The notes under the pieces: model-generated
Seen by the model: only the letters and a program-made list of their open reading frames with translations
Databases searched by the model: none
What the model was told of the DNA's origin: nothing
Shown: in pieces, positions 8,985 to 18,100 of the stretch
Position numbering within the stretch: the stretch's first letter is position 1
How the letters are laid out: each line of letters starts with the position of its first letter
Origin: CAWFGW01 sp963815495
GTDB lineage: Bacteria; Bacteroidota; Bacteroidia; Cytophagales; JAAEPT01
Length of the DNA: 64,000 bases
Reading direction: 5' to 3'
Assembly: GCA_963815495.1 (NCBI GenBank)
Contig: CAWFGW010000029.1
Coordinates: 124,001 to 188,000 of the forward strand
Program-made: the position numbers and the translations under genes

Positions 8985-8992
8985 TATCTTTG
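8985..8992 (+). promoter_or_regulatory. Bacteroidota-type -7 box upstream of the desaturase
   Basis: TATCTTTG matches the TAnnTTTG consensus of the Bacteroidota primary sigma factor. It lies only about 11 bp before the ATG at 9003, so the transcript would have a very short leader. A clear -33 TTG is not seen. Confidence 0.5.
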
Positions 8993-9002
8993 AAGAATAA
9001 AT

Positions 9003-10112
9003 ATGCAGAAACAACCAAAATTTAAGTCGCTCCACGAAGATCAATTTATTAAAACACTACGCTCACGGGTAAGTGATTATATAAAAACGCAAAAAAACGG
9101 CACGTATGCGAATACAGAGATGATTTTAAAAACTATTTTCTGTATTAGCTTGTGGGTGGGTTCTTATCTATTTTTAGTATTTGGTCATTATTCCTTAGAA
9201 ACATCTTACCTTGTTTGGGGGATTTTAGGTCTTTCAATTCCCTTAGTAGCTGTAAACGTTGGACATGATGCCATTCATGGTTCATTTTCCAAAAACAAGT
9301 GGGTAAATCATCTATTAGGACATACATTTAACCTCAATGGTGCAAGTGCTTACATGTGGAATAGAATGCACAATGTAGCGCATCACACCTACACAAATAT
9401 CCACGGAATGGATGAGGATATAGAATCTGTACCAATTCTTAGGTTATCACCAGGAACTCCTTGGAAAAAAATACACCGCTATCAACACTGGTATTCTTTT
9501 CTTTTTTATGGTCTAGCGACTCTTTCATGGGCGTTATTTAAAGACTACATCAAATTCTTTAAAAACGAAGTAGGAAATTACAATGCTAAACCCCACCCAA
9601 AAAAAGAATACTTCTACTTGTTCTTTTATAAGATTCTGAACTATACTATTTTTATTGTGATTCCCTTTATGGTTTTGCCTTTTGCATGGTATCACATATT
9701 AGGAGGGTTTCTTTTGATGCACTTTGTAGCAGGATTTTACTTAGCCATGGTGTTTATGTTAGCACATGTAGTTGAGGAAACACATTTCCCTATTCCCGAC
9801 CTAAAAGATGGTAGTTTGGAAAATTCTTGGGCAATACACCAGCTCTATACCACAGCCGACTTTGCTGGAAAAAGTACCTTAGCAGCTTATCTTACAGGTG
9901 GATTAAACCAACAAGTTGAACATCATTTATTCCCGAACATCTGTAGTATACATTACCGCGTAATAGCTGAAATTGTTGACAAAACAGCTAAGGAGTATAA
10001 TTTACCTTATTTTAACACCCCTACGTTTTGGGAAGCGGTAAGGTCGCATGTTCGTTTTCTCAAAAAAATAGGTTCGCAAGCAACTTACGAACCTATTCCA
10101 ATAAACTATTAA
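9003..10112 (+). CDS. Membrane fatty acid desaturase (acyl-CoA/linoleoyl-CoA desaturase-like)
   Basis: 369 residues with four to six hydrophobic segments and the three histidine boxes that bind the di-iron centre: GHDAIHGSF (about residue 88), HNVAHHTYTN (about 124) and QVEHHLFP (about 305). The Gln in the third box is typical of front-end (delta-6-like) desaturases, but no cytochrome b5 domain is fused. It would insert a cis double bond in membrane acyl chains using O2 and an external electron donor, probably for membrane fluidity. A -7 box sits immediately upstream. It is convergent with slyD, with 11 bp between them. Confidence 0.85.
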   Translation: MQKQPKFKSLHEDQFIKTLRSRVSDYIKTQKNGTYANTEMILKTIFCISLWVGSYLFLVFGHYSLETSYLVWGILGLSIPLVAVNVGHDAIHGSFSKNKWVNHLLGHTFNLNGASAYMWNRMHNVAHHTYTNIHGMDEDIESVPILRLSPGTPWKKIHRYQHWYSFLFYGLATLSWALFKDYIKFFKNEVGNYNAKPHPKKEYFYLFFYKILNYTIFIVIPFMVLPFAWYHILGGFLLMHFVAGFYLAMVFMLAHVVEETHFPIPDLKDGSLENSWAIHQLYTTADFAGKSTLAAYLTGGLNQQVEHHLFPNICSIHYRVIAEIVDKTAKEYNLPYFNTPTFWEAVRSHVRFLKKIGSQATYEPIPINY

Positions 10113-10123
10113 TTGTCTTTTAA

Positions 10124-10621
10124 TTAATGTTGGTGTCCATTAGGACCGTGAACGTGGCCATGAGTAATTTCTTCTTCTTCTGCCTGACGTACTTCTACTA
10201 CTTTACCAGTAAAGTCTAATTCTTTACCCGCTAAAGGGTGATTAAAGTCCATTTTCACTGTATCGTCTGACATTTCAACAACGATTCCTCGAAGTGGATT
10301 ACCTGCTTGATCTTGCATAGGTACCATTTTACCTACAGCAATCACATTTGGGTCAACTTTTCCATCTACTTTGAATACATCTATTCCTAACTCTACTACT
10401 GCTTCAGGGTTGACATCTCCATAAGCTTCATCAGATGACAACTTAAATGAGAATTCATCACCCGTAGTCATTCCTTCTAATTCTCTTTCAAAACCAGGAA
10501 TCATGTTACCAGCACCTGCTAAATATACTAACGGCTGATCTTCCATCGCTTGATCTACCAATTGTCCATCTACAAACAAAGAATAAGATACGGAGGGTAC
10601 AGTGTGTTTCGTAATTTTCAT
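10124..10621 (-). CDS. slyD: FKBP-type peptidyl-prolyl isomerase, SlyD-like
   Basis: 165 residues. The FKBP domain is split by an inserted IF chaperone domain (about 70-125), as in SlyD: YSLFVDGQLVDQ, PLVYLAGAGNMIPGFE, GMTTGDEF, then DQAGNPLRGIVVE and MDFNHPLAGKELDF. The C-terminus is His-rich (HGHVHGPNGHQH), matching the metal-binding tail of SlyD. It is a cytoplasmic folding helper that can also bind nickel. A possible TACCTTGC box is present about 30 bp upstream on the minus strand. Confidence 0.9.
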   Translation of the reverse strand: MKITKHTVPSVSYSLFVDGQLVDQAMEDQPLVYLAGAGNMIPGFERELEGMTTGDEFSFKLSSDEAYGDVNPEAVVELGIDVFKVDGKVDPNVIAVGKMVPMQDQAGNPLRGIVVEMSDDTVKMDFNHPLAGKELDFTGKVVEVRQAEEEEITHGHVHGPNGHQH

Positions 10622-10701
10622 AATTATCTATTTTAATACTAAGATTTTTGCAAGGTAGGGATTATGAAAAGAAATAAAAAAACATAACCCAATTGATAGC
10701 T

Positions 10702-10709
10702 TAATTTTG
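10702..10709 (+). promoter_or_regulatory. -7 box for the YciI/YjdI pair
   Basis: TAATTTTG matches TAnnTTTG and lies 15 bp before the ATG at 10724. No convincing -33 element at the expected spacing. Confidence 0.35.
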
Positions 10710-10723
10710 ACTAAATTCACACT

Positions 10724-10960
10724 ATGTCGCAAGAAAAAATAAAACTTATTTGGGATTTCAGAAGCAGGGATGCTGAGGGAACAGCCAGACATCATCAGAA
10801 GCATTTAGATGAATTTGCAAAACGTGAATTATTATTAATTTATGACACAGGAGTAGAACAACTAACTGAGGATCACTATATTGCTTACATTACTGTTGAA
10901 AAAGAAAAAATGATTGCTGTGAGAGATGCATTAATCCCACACAGAGGAGAATTAGCTTAA
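10724..10960 (+). CDS. YciI-like small protein
   Basis: 78 residues with a YCII-type ferredoxin-like fold: KLIWDFRSRDAEGTARHHQKHL, then a beta strand around IAYITVEKE. The conserved His/Asp positions of YciI-like proteins are partly kept (HHQKHLDEF). The function of the family is unsettled. It is followed 16 bp downstream by the YjdI-like gene, so the two are probably co-transcribed. Confidence 0.65.
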   Translation: MSQEKIKLIWDFRSRDAEGTARHHQKHLDEFAKRELLLIYDTGVEQLTEDHYIAYITVEKEKMIAVRDALIPHRGELA

Positions 10961-10976
10961 CTAAATAACTACTATT

Positions 10977-11180
10977 ATGCTTAAAGAATACATCAAAGAA
11001 GATCTCACCATTATATGGGATGACACTAAATGTACTCACTTAGGAAATTGTGTAAGAGGGTTAGTAAAAGTATTTAACCCAAAGTTACGTCCATGGATTA
11101 ATACAGATAATGCTCCTAAAGAAGCTATACGACAACAAGTTGGGCTTTGCCCTTCGGGAGCTCTTTCTATTAAACAATAA
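10977..11180 (+). CDS. YjdI-like divergent [4Fe-4S] mono-cluster protein
   Basis: 67 residues. A Cys pattern CTHLGNCVRG plus VGLCPSGAL matches the divergent 4Fe-4S mono-cluster domain (Fer4_19, YjdI family). Three cysteines are visible (about residues 19, 25 and 59), so a fourth ligand may be non-Cys. Probably a small cytoplasmic electron carrier or redox sensor; partner unknown. It is paired with the YciI-like gene. Confidence 0.75.
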   Translation: MLKEYIKEDLTIIWDDTKCTHLGNCVRGLVKVFNPKLRPWINTDNAPKEAIRQQVGLCPSGALSIKQ

Positions 11181-11281
11181 TTATATTTGCCATTTTATTT
11201 TTCAGCTATTGATTATCAAAATATTAATTGATTGTTAAGCACAAATTTACTTATCTTGTAATTTGATTTAGTAATATATTT

Positions 11282-11701
11282 ATGAGTAAAAAACTAATAG
11301 TCTGTTCATTAATTGTTTTTAGTTTACTGTCTTGCGAAAAAGAAGAAGGTGAAGGGGGACAAGCCACACTTAAAGGAAAAGTTATTTTTAGAGAACTCTA
11401 TTCAAATGCCTTTTTGGGTATCAAAGACTCCATAATTGCTGAATATCCTTACGCAGATGAACGCGTGTACCTTTCGTATGGCGACAATGACATTTATGAT
11501 GATGACTTTCGAACAGATTATAAAGGTGAATATAAATTCAATGGCTTAAGAAAGGGCACTTATACGGTATATAGTGTACCTCCATGCAAAGACTGTCAAA
11601 AGTTAATAGAGCCAGCACAACAAACGGTGGAAATAACGGATGGGAAAGGAACTACCGAAGCACCAACCATTTACATCTATTCTGATCAATCTAATCAATA
11701 A
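11282..11701 (+). CDS. Putative lipoprotein with carboxypeptidase-regulatory-like fold
   Basis: 139 residues. Lipobox LLSC (Cys at 18) followed by an acidic linker. The mature part looks like a prealbumin-like Ig fold: ATLKGKVIF near the start, then YKGEYKFNGLRKGTYTVYSV, and a conserved-looking CKDC pair at the end. First gene of a tight four-gene plus-strand run (lipoprotein, DUF2490 protein, lamin-tail protein, isoprenoid-synthase-like protein). Function unknown. Confidence 0.6.
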   Translation: MSKKLIVCSLIVFSLLSCEKEEGEGGQATLKGKVIFRELYSNAFLGIKDSIIAEYPYADERVYLSYGDNDIYDDDFRTDYKGEYKFNGLRKGTYTVYSVPPCKDCQKLIEPAQQTVEITDGKGTTEAPTIYIYSDQSNQ

Positions 11702-11714
11702 TTTGCTTCAACAA

Positions 11715-12359
11715 GTGAGATATTATATAATCACTTTTTTGGTTTTAATAACTATAACCAATGCCTTTTCACAAAACAACCCAGAGGATTTTAATCTATG
11801 GAGTGGTGTTAGTTTTGAAAAAAAGTTAATGAAGAAAGTAGAAGGTGAAGTCAGCTTAGAAAACAGGTTAGATGAAAATGCAACCCAACTTTCCAAGAAT
11901 CTTATTCAACTCGGAATTAAATACAAAGGACTCAAGAAGATTGATTTATACACCAACTACCGCTATACTGAACGTCCTGATAGGAGTAGTAATCGTTTTG
12001 ACTTTAGAGCAAGTTGGGATGAGAAAATAATCAAACGAACAGAAGTTAAGCTTATGGTAAAATCACAGTTTGACAAAGATAGTGATCAAAAATATTGGGA
12101 TAGCATGTTGCGATTTAAATGGGAAATTGAACATAAAATTAAAAAGAAAGACATCTATCCTTACTTTTCAAATGAATGGTTTTACGATCTTTCAGGCGAG
12201 GGTAACAAGTTTGACGGTTTGCGACTTTCGATAGGTGTAGGTATCGACACCTTTAAAGATCAATCGTTGGATATTGGTTACACCCGAGATATAGAAATTA
12301 ACACTTCATATCCCGAAAACAGAAATATTTTAGGCATTGCATATAAATTTGACTTATAA
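11715..12359 (+). CDS. DUF2490-family outer-membrane beta-barrel-like protein
   Basis: About 214 residues. I chose GTG at 11715 because it starts right at a signal peptide (RYYIITFLVLITITNAFSQ) and 13 bp after the previous stop; an ATG at 11640 would overlap the previous gene by 62 bp and put an odd tail before the signal. TTG at 11703 is another option. The mature part has alternating amphipathic strands (LWSGVSFEKKL, LENRLDENATQLSKN, YTNYRYTERPDR, FSNEWFYDL) typical of DUF2490. The location is probably the outer membrane; the role is unknown. Its stop overlaps the next start (TAATG). Confidence 0.6.
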   Translation: MRYYIITFLVLITITNAFSQNNPEDFNLWSGVSFEKKLMKKVEGEVSLENRLDENATQLSKNLIQLGIKYKGLKKIDLYTNYRYTERPDRSSNRFDFRASWDEKIIKRTEVKLMVKSQFDKDSDQKYWDSMLRFKWEIEHKIKKKDIYPYFSNEWFYDLSGEGNKFDGLRLSIGVGIDTFKDQSLDIGYTRDIEINTSYPENRNILGIAYKFDL

Positions 12360-14101
12360 TGAAAAAATCCATCTTTACTCTCTTATCGTTCGCTCTTTCT
12401 ATTGGAACGGTTTTTTCACAACTTATCTTCTCAGAAATAATGTATAACCCTGCCCCTGGGTCAGCGTTAGACGAACAAGATTATGAGTTTTTAGAAATTA
12501 CTAATATCGGCTCAAGTGCTGTCAACGTATCGGGTTATACTTTTACTGACGGTATTGCTTATACTTTTCCCGCAAATTCAATAATTGGTGCCAATGAACG
12601 AATTTTGTTGGTGCGTAATCAAGCTATATTTTCTCAACGTTACCCAGAAGCCACCGTATTTGGTGTGTATGCTAGTGGACTTTCTAACAGTGGTGAAACA
12701 CTAACATTGGTTGACTTAACACTAAATAGTGTGATTGAAATAACGTATAATGACGCAAGTCCATGGCCTGTACTTGCTGATGGACAAGGATTTTCGTTAG
12801 TTCCTGTAGATGAATCTAGCAGTCTTTCACTCTCTTCACCTGAATATTGGACTACAAGTAATGATATCAATGGTTCCCCTGGGAAAAAAGAGACTTTAAC
12901 TGTAGACACTTATGAAGTGTACGTAAATGAGTTATTATCATCCCCATCCCTTGGCAACCTTGACAAAGTAGAATTATATAACAATAGCGATGATACTGTT
13001 AATATTGGAAACTGGTATTTAACTGATGATAGAAAATCACCTAAACAATATAAGTTTCCAGCTAACACGAAAATAGCTCCGAAAGATTATTTAGTTCTTG
13101 ATGAAAATGTATTCAACATACTAGGCTTGGGATTCTCATTTAGTAAAGATGGAGAAGAAGTCTTTCTTTTTGCCGCCAATGCTTCTAATCAACTTACAGG
13201 TTATTCACATGGATTCAGTTTCATGGCTCAACTAGAAAGTGTTTCCTTTGGTCGAATAGTAACTAGTGATGGCCGAGAACATTTTGTTAGACAAACCGAA
13301 CAAACTTTTGGCTCCCTTAACTCAGCGCCACAAGTGGGACCTATCATCATTGAGAAAATAATGTATGATCCAGACTCTTTTACTGATGAATTTCTTGTTT
13401 TAACCAACATTAGTAACGAGCGTGTCGAGTTAGCTACAACAGAACTAGTAGACAGCAATGTGTACCGAGTTGAGGGTATTTCCTTCAAATTCCCAGAGCC
13501 ATCGAGTACATTTTTAGAGGCTGGTGCTTCGTTAGTTTTAACTTCTTTAACTGCTGCTGAGTTTAGAACAAAATATAACATAGCACCAACAATGCCGGTA
13601 TTTCAGTTTACAGGGGCTTTAAATAATAGTGGTGAGAAAATCACTATTGAAACACCTATCTACCGTGATACGCTTCTTGATAATTCCTTTGATAATCATT
13701 ATATGGTAATTGATGAAGTCAGTTATTTACCTTCATCACCATGGCCAAACGCATCTTCCTCATCACAAAAATATTTAAAACGAAATACGCTTAACGCCTT
13801 TGGTAGTGAACCGCAAAACTGGCTTGCTTCTAACGATCAAATAATTGCAGGCTTGTTTTCTTCCTATAACACAGCTCCTGCTAATGCTTTTGCATACCCA
13901 ACCCAAGTGGTTGATGTGTTAAACTTAGAAAATAAAGACATCGTCAAATTATCAATCATGGATGTGATGGGTAGAGAACAGTTACAATTAACTGACTTAA
14001 ACGACACTATTAACCTCAATAGTCTAGAATCAGGAATGTATATATTAAATGGTACAACATCTAGTAACGAAGTCCTTACGATGAAAATTATCAAAGAGTA
14101 A
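12359..14101 (+). CDS. Lamin-tail-domain protein with T9SS tail
   Basis: 580 residues with a signal peptide (FTLLSFALSIGTVFSQ). Three lamin-tail (LTD) Ig-fold domains can be seen: LIFSEIMYNPAPG with DYEFLEITNIGS, then VYVNELLSSPSLGNLDKVEL with NWYLTDDRKSP, then IIIEKIMYDPDS with DEFLVLTNIS. The C-terminal ~75 residues are T9SS type A-like (YPTQVVDVLNL, SIMDVMGREQL, SGMYIL). Probably an exported surface or matrix protein. LTD domains in secreted bacterial proteins are thought to mediate binding, often beside nucleases, but no nuclease domain is present here. One-base overlap with the upstream gene. Confidence 0.75.
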   Translation: MKKSIFTLLSFALSIGTVFSQLIFSEIMYNPAPGSALDEQDYEFLEITNIGSSAVNVSGYTFTDGIAYTFPANSIIGANERILLVRNQAIFSQRYPEATVFGVYASGLSNSGETLTLVDLTLNSVIEITYNDASPWPVLADGQGFSLVPVDESSSLSLSSPEYWTTSNDINGSPGKKETLTVDTYEVYVNELLSSPSLGNLDKVELYNNSDDTVNIGNWYLTDDRKSPKQYKFPANTKIAPKDYLVLDENVFNILGLGFSFSKDGEEVFLFAANASNQLTGYSHGFSFMAQLESVSFGRIVTSDGREHFVRQTEQTFGSLNSAPQVGPIIIEKIMYDPDSFTDEFLVLTNISNERVELATTELVDSNVYRVEGISFKFPEPSSTFLEAGASLVLTSLTAAEFRTKYNIAPTMPVFQFTGALNNSGEKITIETPIYRDTLLDNSFDNHYMVIDEVSYLPSSPWPNASSSSQKYLKRNTLNAFGSEPQNWLASNDQIIAGLFSSYNTAPANAFAYPTQVVDVLNLENKDIVKLSIMDVMGREQLQLTDLNDTINLNSLESGMYILNGTTSSNEVLTMKIIKE

Positions 14102-14111
14102 GTCTTGGTTG

Positions 14112-15170
14112 ATGCTTCACAAAATATCTTTAGTATTTCGGTTAATAAAGTCAACAATAGGAATTAGTAAGTTCAACAACCCACAATCTAGTTATCACCG
14201 AGAGGCACGTGAACTTATCAACTCCATTACTGCGCCTTTTGACTTGGAAAGTGTCCCTCATTTGCCCACTAACTTTAAACTAAAGTTACAATGGTACATG
14301 GCCGAGTGCCTCTATGGATGTGAAAACTATGCTCGTTTGCTACATCATCAACCCACGACCTCAGAACGAAAATCCTATCTATTAAGTGGTGCACTAGGCG
14401 CTATGAGTGATGTGATCATTGATGATGTGGAAATGAAAAAAGATGACATTAACCGCTTTAAATCACCTAAATTAGCTGATGAATATACTGATGTAATTGG
14501 AAAGTTTTACGCAACTTGTTATCACACATTTATAAGTTCATTAGAAGCTGAAATAAAAGATAGAACCATTAGTTATTATCAGTTATTGTTTGATGCTCAG
14601 GTGAGAAGTAAACAGCAGTTTAATGCAGATATTACTCGAGAGGAAGTTGACCAAATTTGCAAAGACAAATGTGGTTATAGCTTATTATTCCTTAGATCAT
14701 TAGTTAAAGGAGATATCACTCCTCAAGAAAAGTTAACCTGGTACGAATTAGGTGGTTTTATTCAGTATTGTAATGATGCTCAAGATTTACATAAGGATTT
14801 ACAAAAAAACTTGAAGACTTTTGCCAGCATTCGACCAACACTTGAAATCATTGCTAGCGACCTTGACAATCAAAAAATTATTGCATTTTCGCTACTAAAG
14901 GACACTCCATTTGAAACTGGCAAAAAAGACGATTTCATTTTTGTTATTCACATGATGAGTATCGCCATTTTTGCTAAATTAAATGCTTTTTCACTTCTTT
15001 GTGATTCTCATTTTTCCCACGATTCCTTTTTACTAAAAAGCAAAAAAGAAGTTTGCTCTGCGGTAACTCCTATTCGACTTTTTACCTTCTGGTTTCCAAA
15101 AGTGATGGATTATAATTACAATACTGTTGATCTACCGTATACGTTTATTAAATCAAACCACAGCTCCTAA
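14112..15170 (+). CDS. Class I isoprenoid-synthase-like protein (putative)
   Basis: About 352 residues, nearly all alpha-helical. Two acidic motifs fit class I isoprenoid synthases: an N-terminal DVIIDDVEMKKDD (about residue 105) and LGGFIQYCNDAQDLHKD (about residue 225), which resembles the second Asp-rich motif of squalene/phytoene synthases (GxxxQxxNDxxDxxxD). Overall similarity is otherwise weak, so the substrate cannot be named. Start ATG at 14112 lies 10 bp after the lamin-tail gene, so it is in the same transcription unit. No carotenoid genes are nearby. Moderate confidence in the fold, low in the reaction. Confidence 0.5.
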   Translation: MLHKISLVFRLIKSTIGISKFNNPQSSYHREARELINSITAPFDLESVPHLPTNFKLKLQWYMAECLYGCENYARLLHHQPTTSERKSYLLSGALGAMSDVIIDDVEMKKDDINRFKSPKLADEYTDVIGKFYATCYHTFISSLEAEIKDRTISYYQLLFDAQVRSKQQFNADITREEVDQICKDKCGYSLLFLRSLVKGDITPQEKLTWYELGGFIQYCNDAQDLHKDLQKNLKTFASIRPTLEIIASDLDNQKIIAFSLLKDTPFETGKKDDFIFVIHMMSIAIFAKLNAFSLLCDSHFSHDSFLLKSKKEVCSAVTPIRLFTFWFPKVMDYNYNTVDLPYTFIKSNHSS

Positions 15171-15182
15171 ATCTCCTTACCT

Positions 15183-18100
15183 TTACTTGACAAACATTAT
15201 CTTTCCTGATTTATCACCATCCCAGCTAAAGTCTGATGCTCCTTTGAAAAGATAAAAATAAAGTCCTTGTGGCAATTGGTTATCATTTTCATTCGCCATA
15301 TTCCATTGTAGCCAACCACCCATTTTACCTACTCGAAAAAGGGTGTAATCCTGAGGTGTAAACATCTTCACCAAACCTCCTTTTACATCGTAGATTTCTA
15401 GCGATAAATCTGTAGGTGCTTCTCCTGAAAAAGCAAATTTGAACTGTACTTCATTAAGTACTGGGTTAGGATAAGGCCCTTGGACTTCAACTTTCTTTTG
15501 ATTTTTAATTTCAAAACTCAGCTCAAATGGCGTCTCAGAAACTTTATTTCCTGCATTGTCTTGACTAATTATACGTATAGCATAAATCCCATCCGTTAAT
15601 TCTCCAGGCGAAAAATCAATTTTTAAGGTATCATTTACAGTAAACCATTTAACTCTTGCATCCTCAAAATAAAGTCTCGAAAACTCACATGTTTCACACA
15701 CTTGGTAATAAAGCAAAGTTCCTGAAGTGTCATCTATAGGGCGAAATTTATTGTTATCAAAAATAAATATTTCAATCAAAGGATTATTTTTAACCCAATC
15801 GCCATCCCGAATATGTGTTGCATTTATTAACACATCCATCAAGGGTTGTTCAAAATCTTGTAGCACCACAATATCCAACTCAAAAATATTGTTGGTATAA
15901 TCTTCTTCAAGTTGTAAATAGGGATTGACAAAAACTTGCAATTGATTTACTCCAGACCACCCCACGGTATTGAAATCAACGCTAATAAGGCTAGTATCAC
16001 CCGCTAATACTGCCGGGATTTTCTTGGTCCAAACTTGTGTTTCCCGCTCTCCAATAAGCTGAAACTCTATAGTCAGGGAATCTATGAAATCGTTTTCAGA
16101 CACATTTGCGAATAAGAAGGAGTGTCTATATGTATTGCCTTCAAATATTTCTTCTACATCGCCTTCTTCCTCATTACTTAAGACTAAAGTACCTTCGGGC
16201 ACCCCAGCATAACTAATAGACCAATACTTAAGTTGTGGTGCTGTGAAATTCACTGAATCAAGAAAGGAAGATTTAGTTTTTAAGTAGGGAAACTCTTTTT
16301 CATCGATACCGAGTGAGTCCAATGATAAATAATGTTTTTTTCTACTTGATAATGAATAAAGTAATGAATCAGTAAAATCAAACCTCACCCCATAAATATC
16401 TACTGTAACTGAATCTTTTCCTTCAAGCAAGAAGTTATCTTGAAAGGTATTCCATTTGCTAGCAGGACCAATTAAAGGAGACCAAACAGTCCCTGTTTCT
16501 GTTCGACCATTTAAATTATAATTCAAGACAATAGAATCACTATTACTCACCCCCAACTTTTCAAATAAGGATTCACCACCTTTTTTCCCTAAAAAAATAT
16601 AAGGGACATTATTTTTTAAAGAATCAACCCATACTGCACCGTAGTGTTTTAACACGTTTTTTAAAGAATCACCAATCATGCCCATACGTGGATTACCTAC
16701 TGTATAAATCAAAACATATTCTCCTTCATCTAATTTATTTAAATAAGAAATCACACTTAACTGCCTTGCTTCAAGATCTAACCTATTCTGTGTAAAAATA
16801 GTCATCGGGTCTGCTCCACAATTTCCTGTAGCAATACCTGAAGGATTAAAAGGCAACGCAGTCTGCTTATCAAAAGCTAATAAAAACAAATTGTTTGTCC
16901 CGCAATTAGCTTCTCCAGCTCGCAGCATTAAAGCCTGATCGTTAATTTTTAAATACACTTTGTTTGCATAGTCACTCAACCCTCCTCCTGCTGAAAGTAA
17001 CTTAATATTGATGCTTGAGGTATCAAACTCCCATTTATTTGTCTCTTTGTTTCTAAAAATTTGGTTCGAAGTATTTTTATAAAATTGATTTAACTCGAAC
17101 TGACCTACTCCTTGCGTATTTTTAATATAGGTGAAAGAAGATTTTTCCCAAATAGAATCGGTTTTCAATTTTATCCTCCAGTAATAAACGGTAGTATCCT
17201 CAATGATAGGAAGTTGATATTCAGCAATTTTAACTATTGCTTTACTCTTAAGCTGAAAGACTTCAATCGGGTTTGCAAAAGCAATATTAGTATCTATTTG
17301 AATATCATATAATGTCGAATCAATAGTCAAATCATAAGCCTGAGCCTGTAGTTTTATTACTGAATCAGAAACGATACTAAATTCTTTTGGAAACAACGTT
17401 CTAACTCCGTTAGTAGGTAATATATAAGAAAACGAATAAAGGTTGTTCGACTTATCTTCCTCAGAAAGAGAATCATCACAATCAATTTTAACTTTAAAAA
17501 GGTTTAATCCTCCCCAATTTGTGGAGTCTGAAGTAATTACCACTTGAATGGTATCTTGATAACTAATAGGATTAACCGTGAATGGACCATAGTTTACGGT
17601 TAGTTGTCCTTGATTTACTTGACGTTCAACACAAATTGTAAAAGGTTTATTATTAACAGTCCCATAGTTGCTTATTACTAGATCTAGCAAAAAAGTATCT
17701 TTAACTACTGTAACTCTTTCACCATCAAACGAAGTTACTTTGGCTTTTTCAATTACATAATCGGGATTGCTATAAGGAAAAACTCTAACCGCTGGATCCC
17801 CAATTAAGCTTAACAATTGTGCTTGTGACCGTACGATATCACCTCTGTTTTTACCGTTTAAATATGCTTCAATTACTTTTTTATGTAATAATCCAATTGG
17901 CAAATCTAAGTTAGTTGAGTCAGCATATGCCTCCAAATAATACGTTAGGGTATAATCGTGTAATTGATTAGTATATCCATAAGCATTATGAGCAAAAGCC
18001 CCAATTGCACCTTTATCAGCTGCATTTAACCAGTCTTGTGCTTTTGAATACTGTTGAAATAAGTCTCCTGAATAACATCCATTAAAATATAAAAGTGGGT

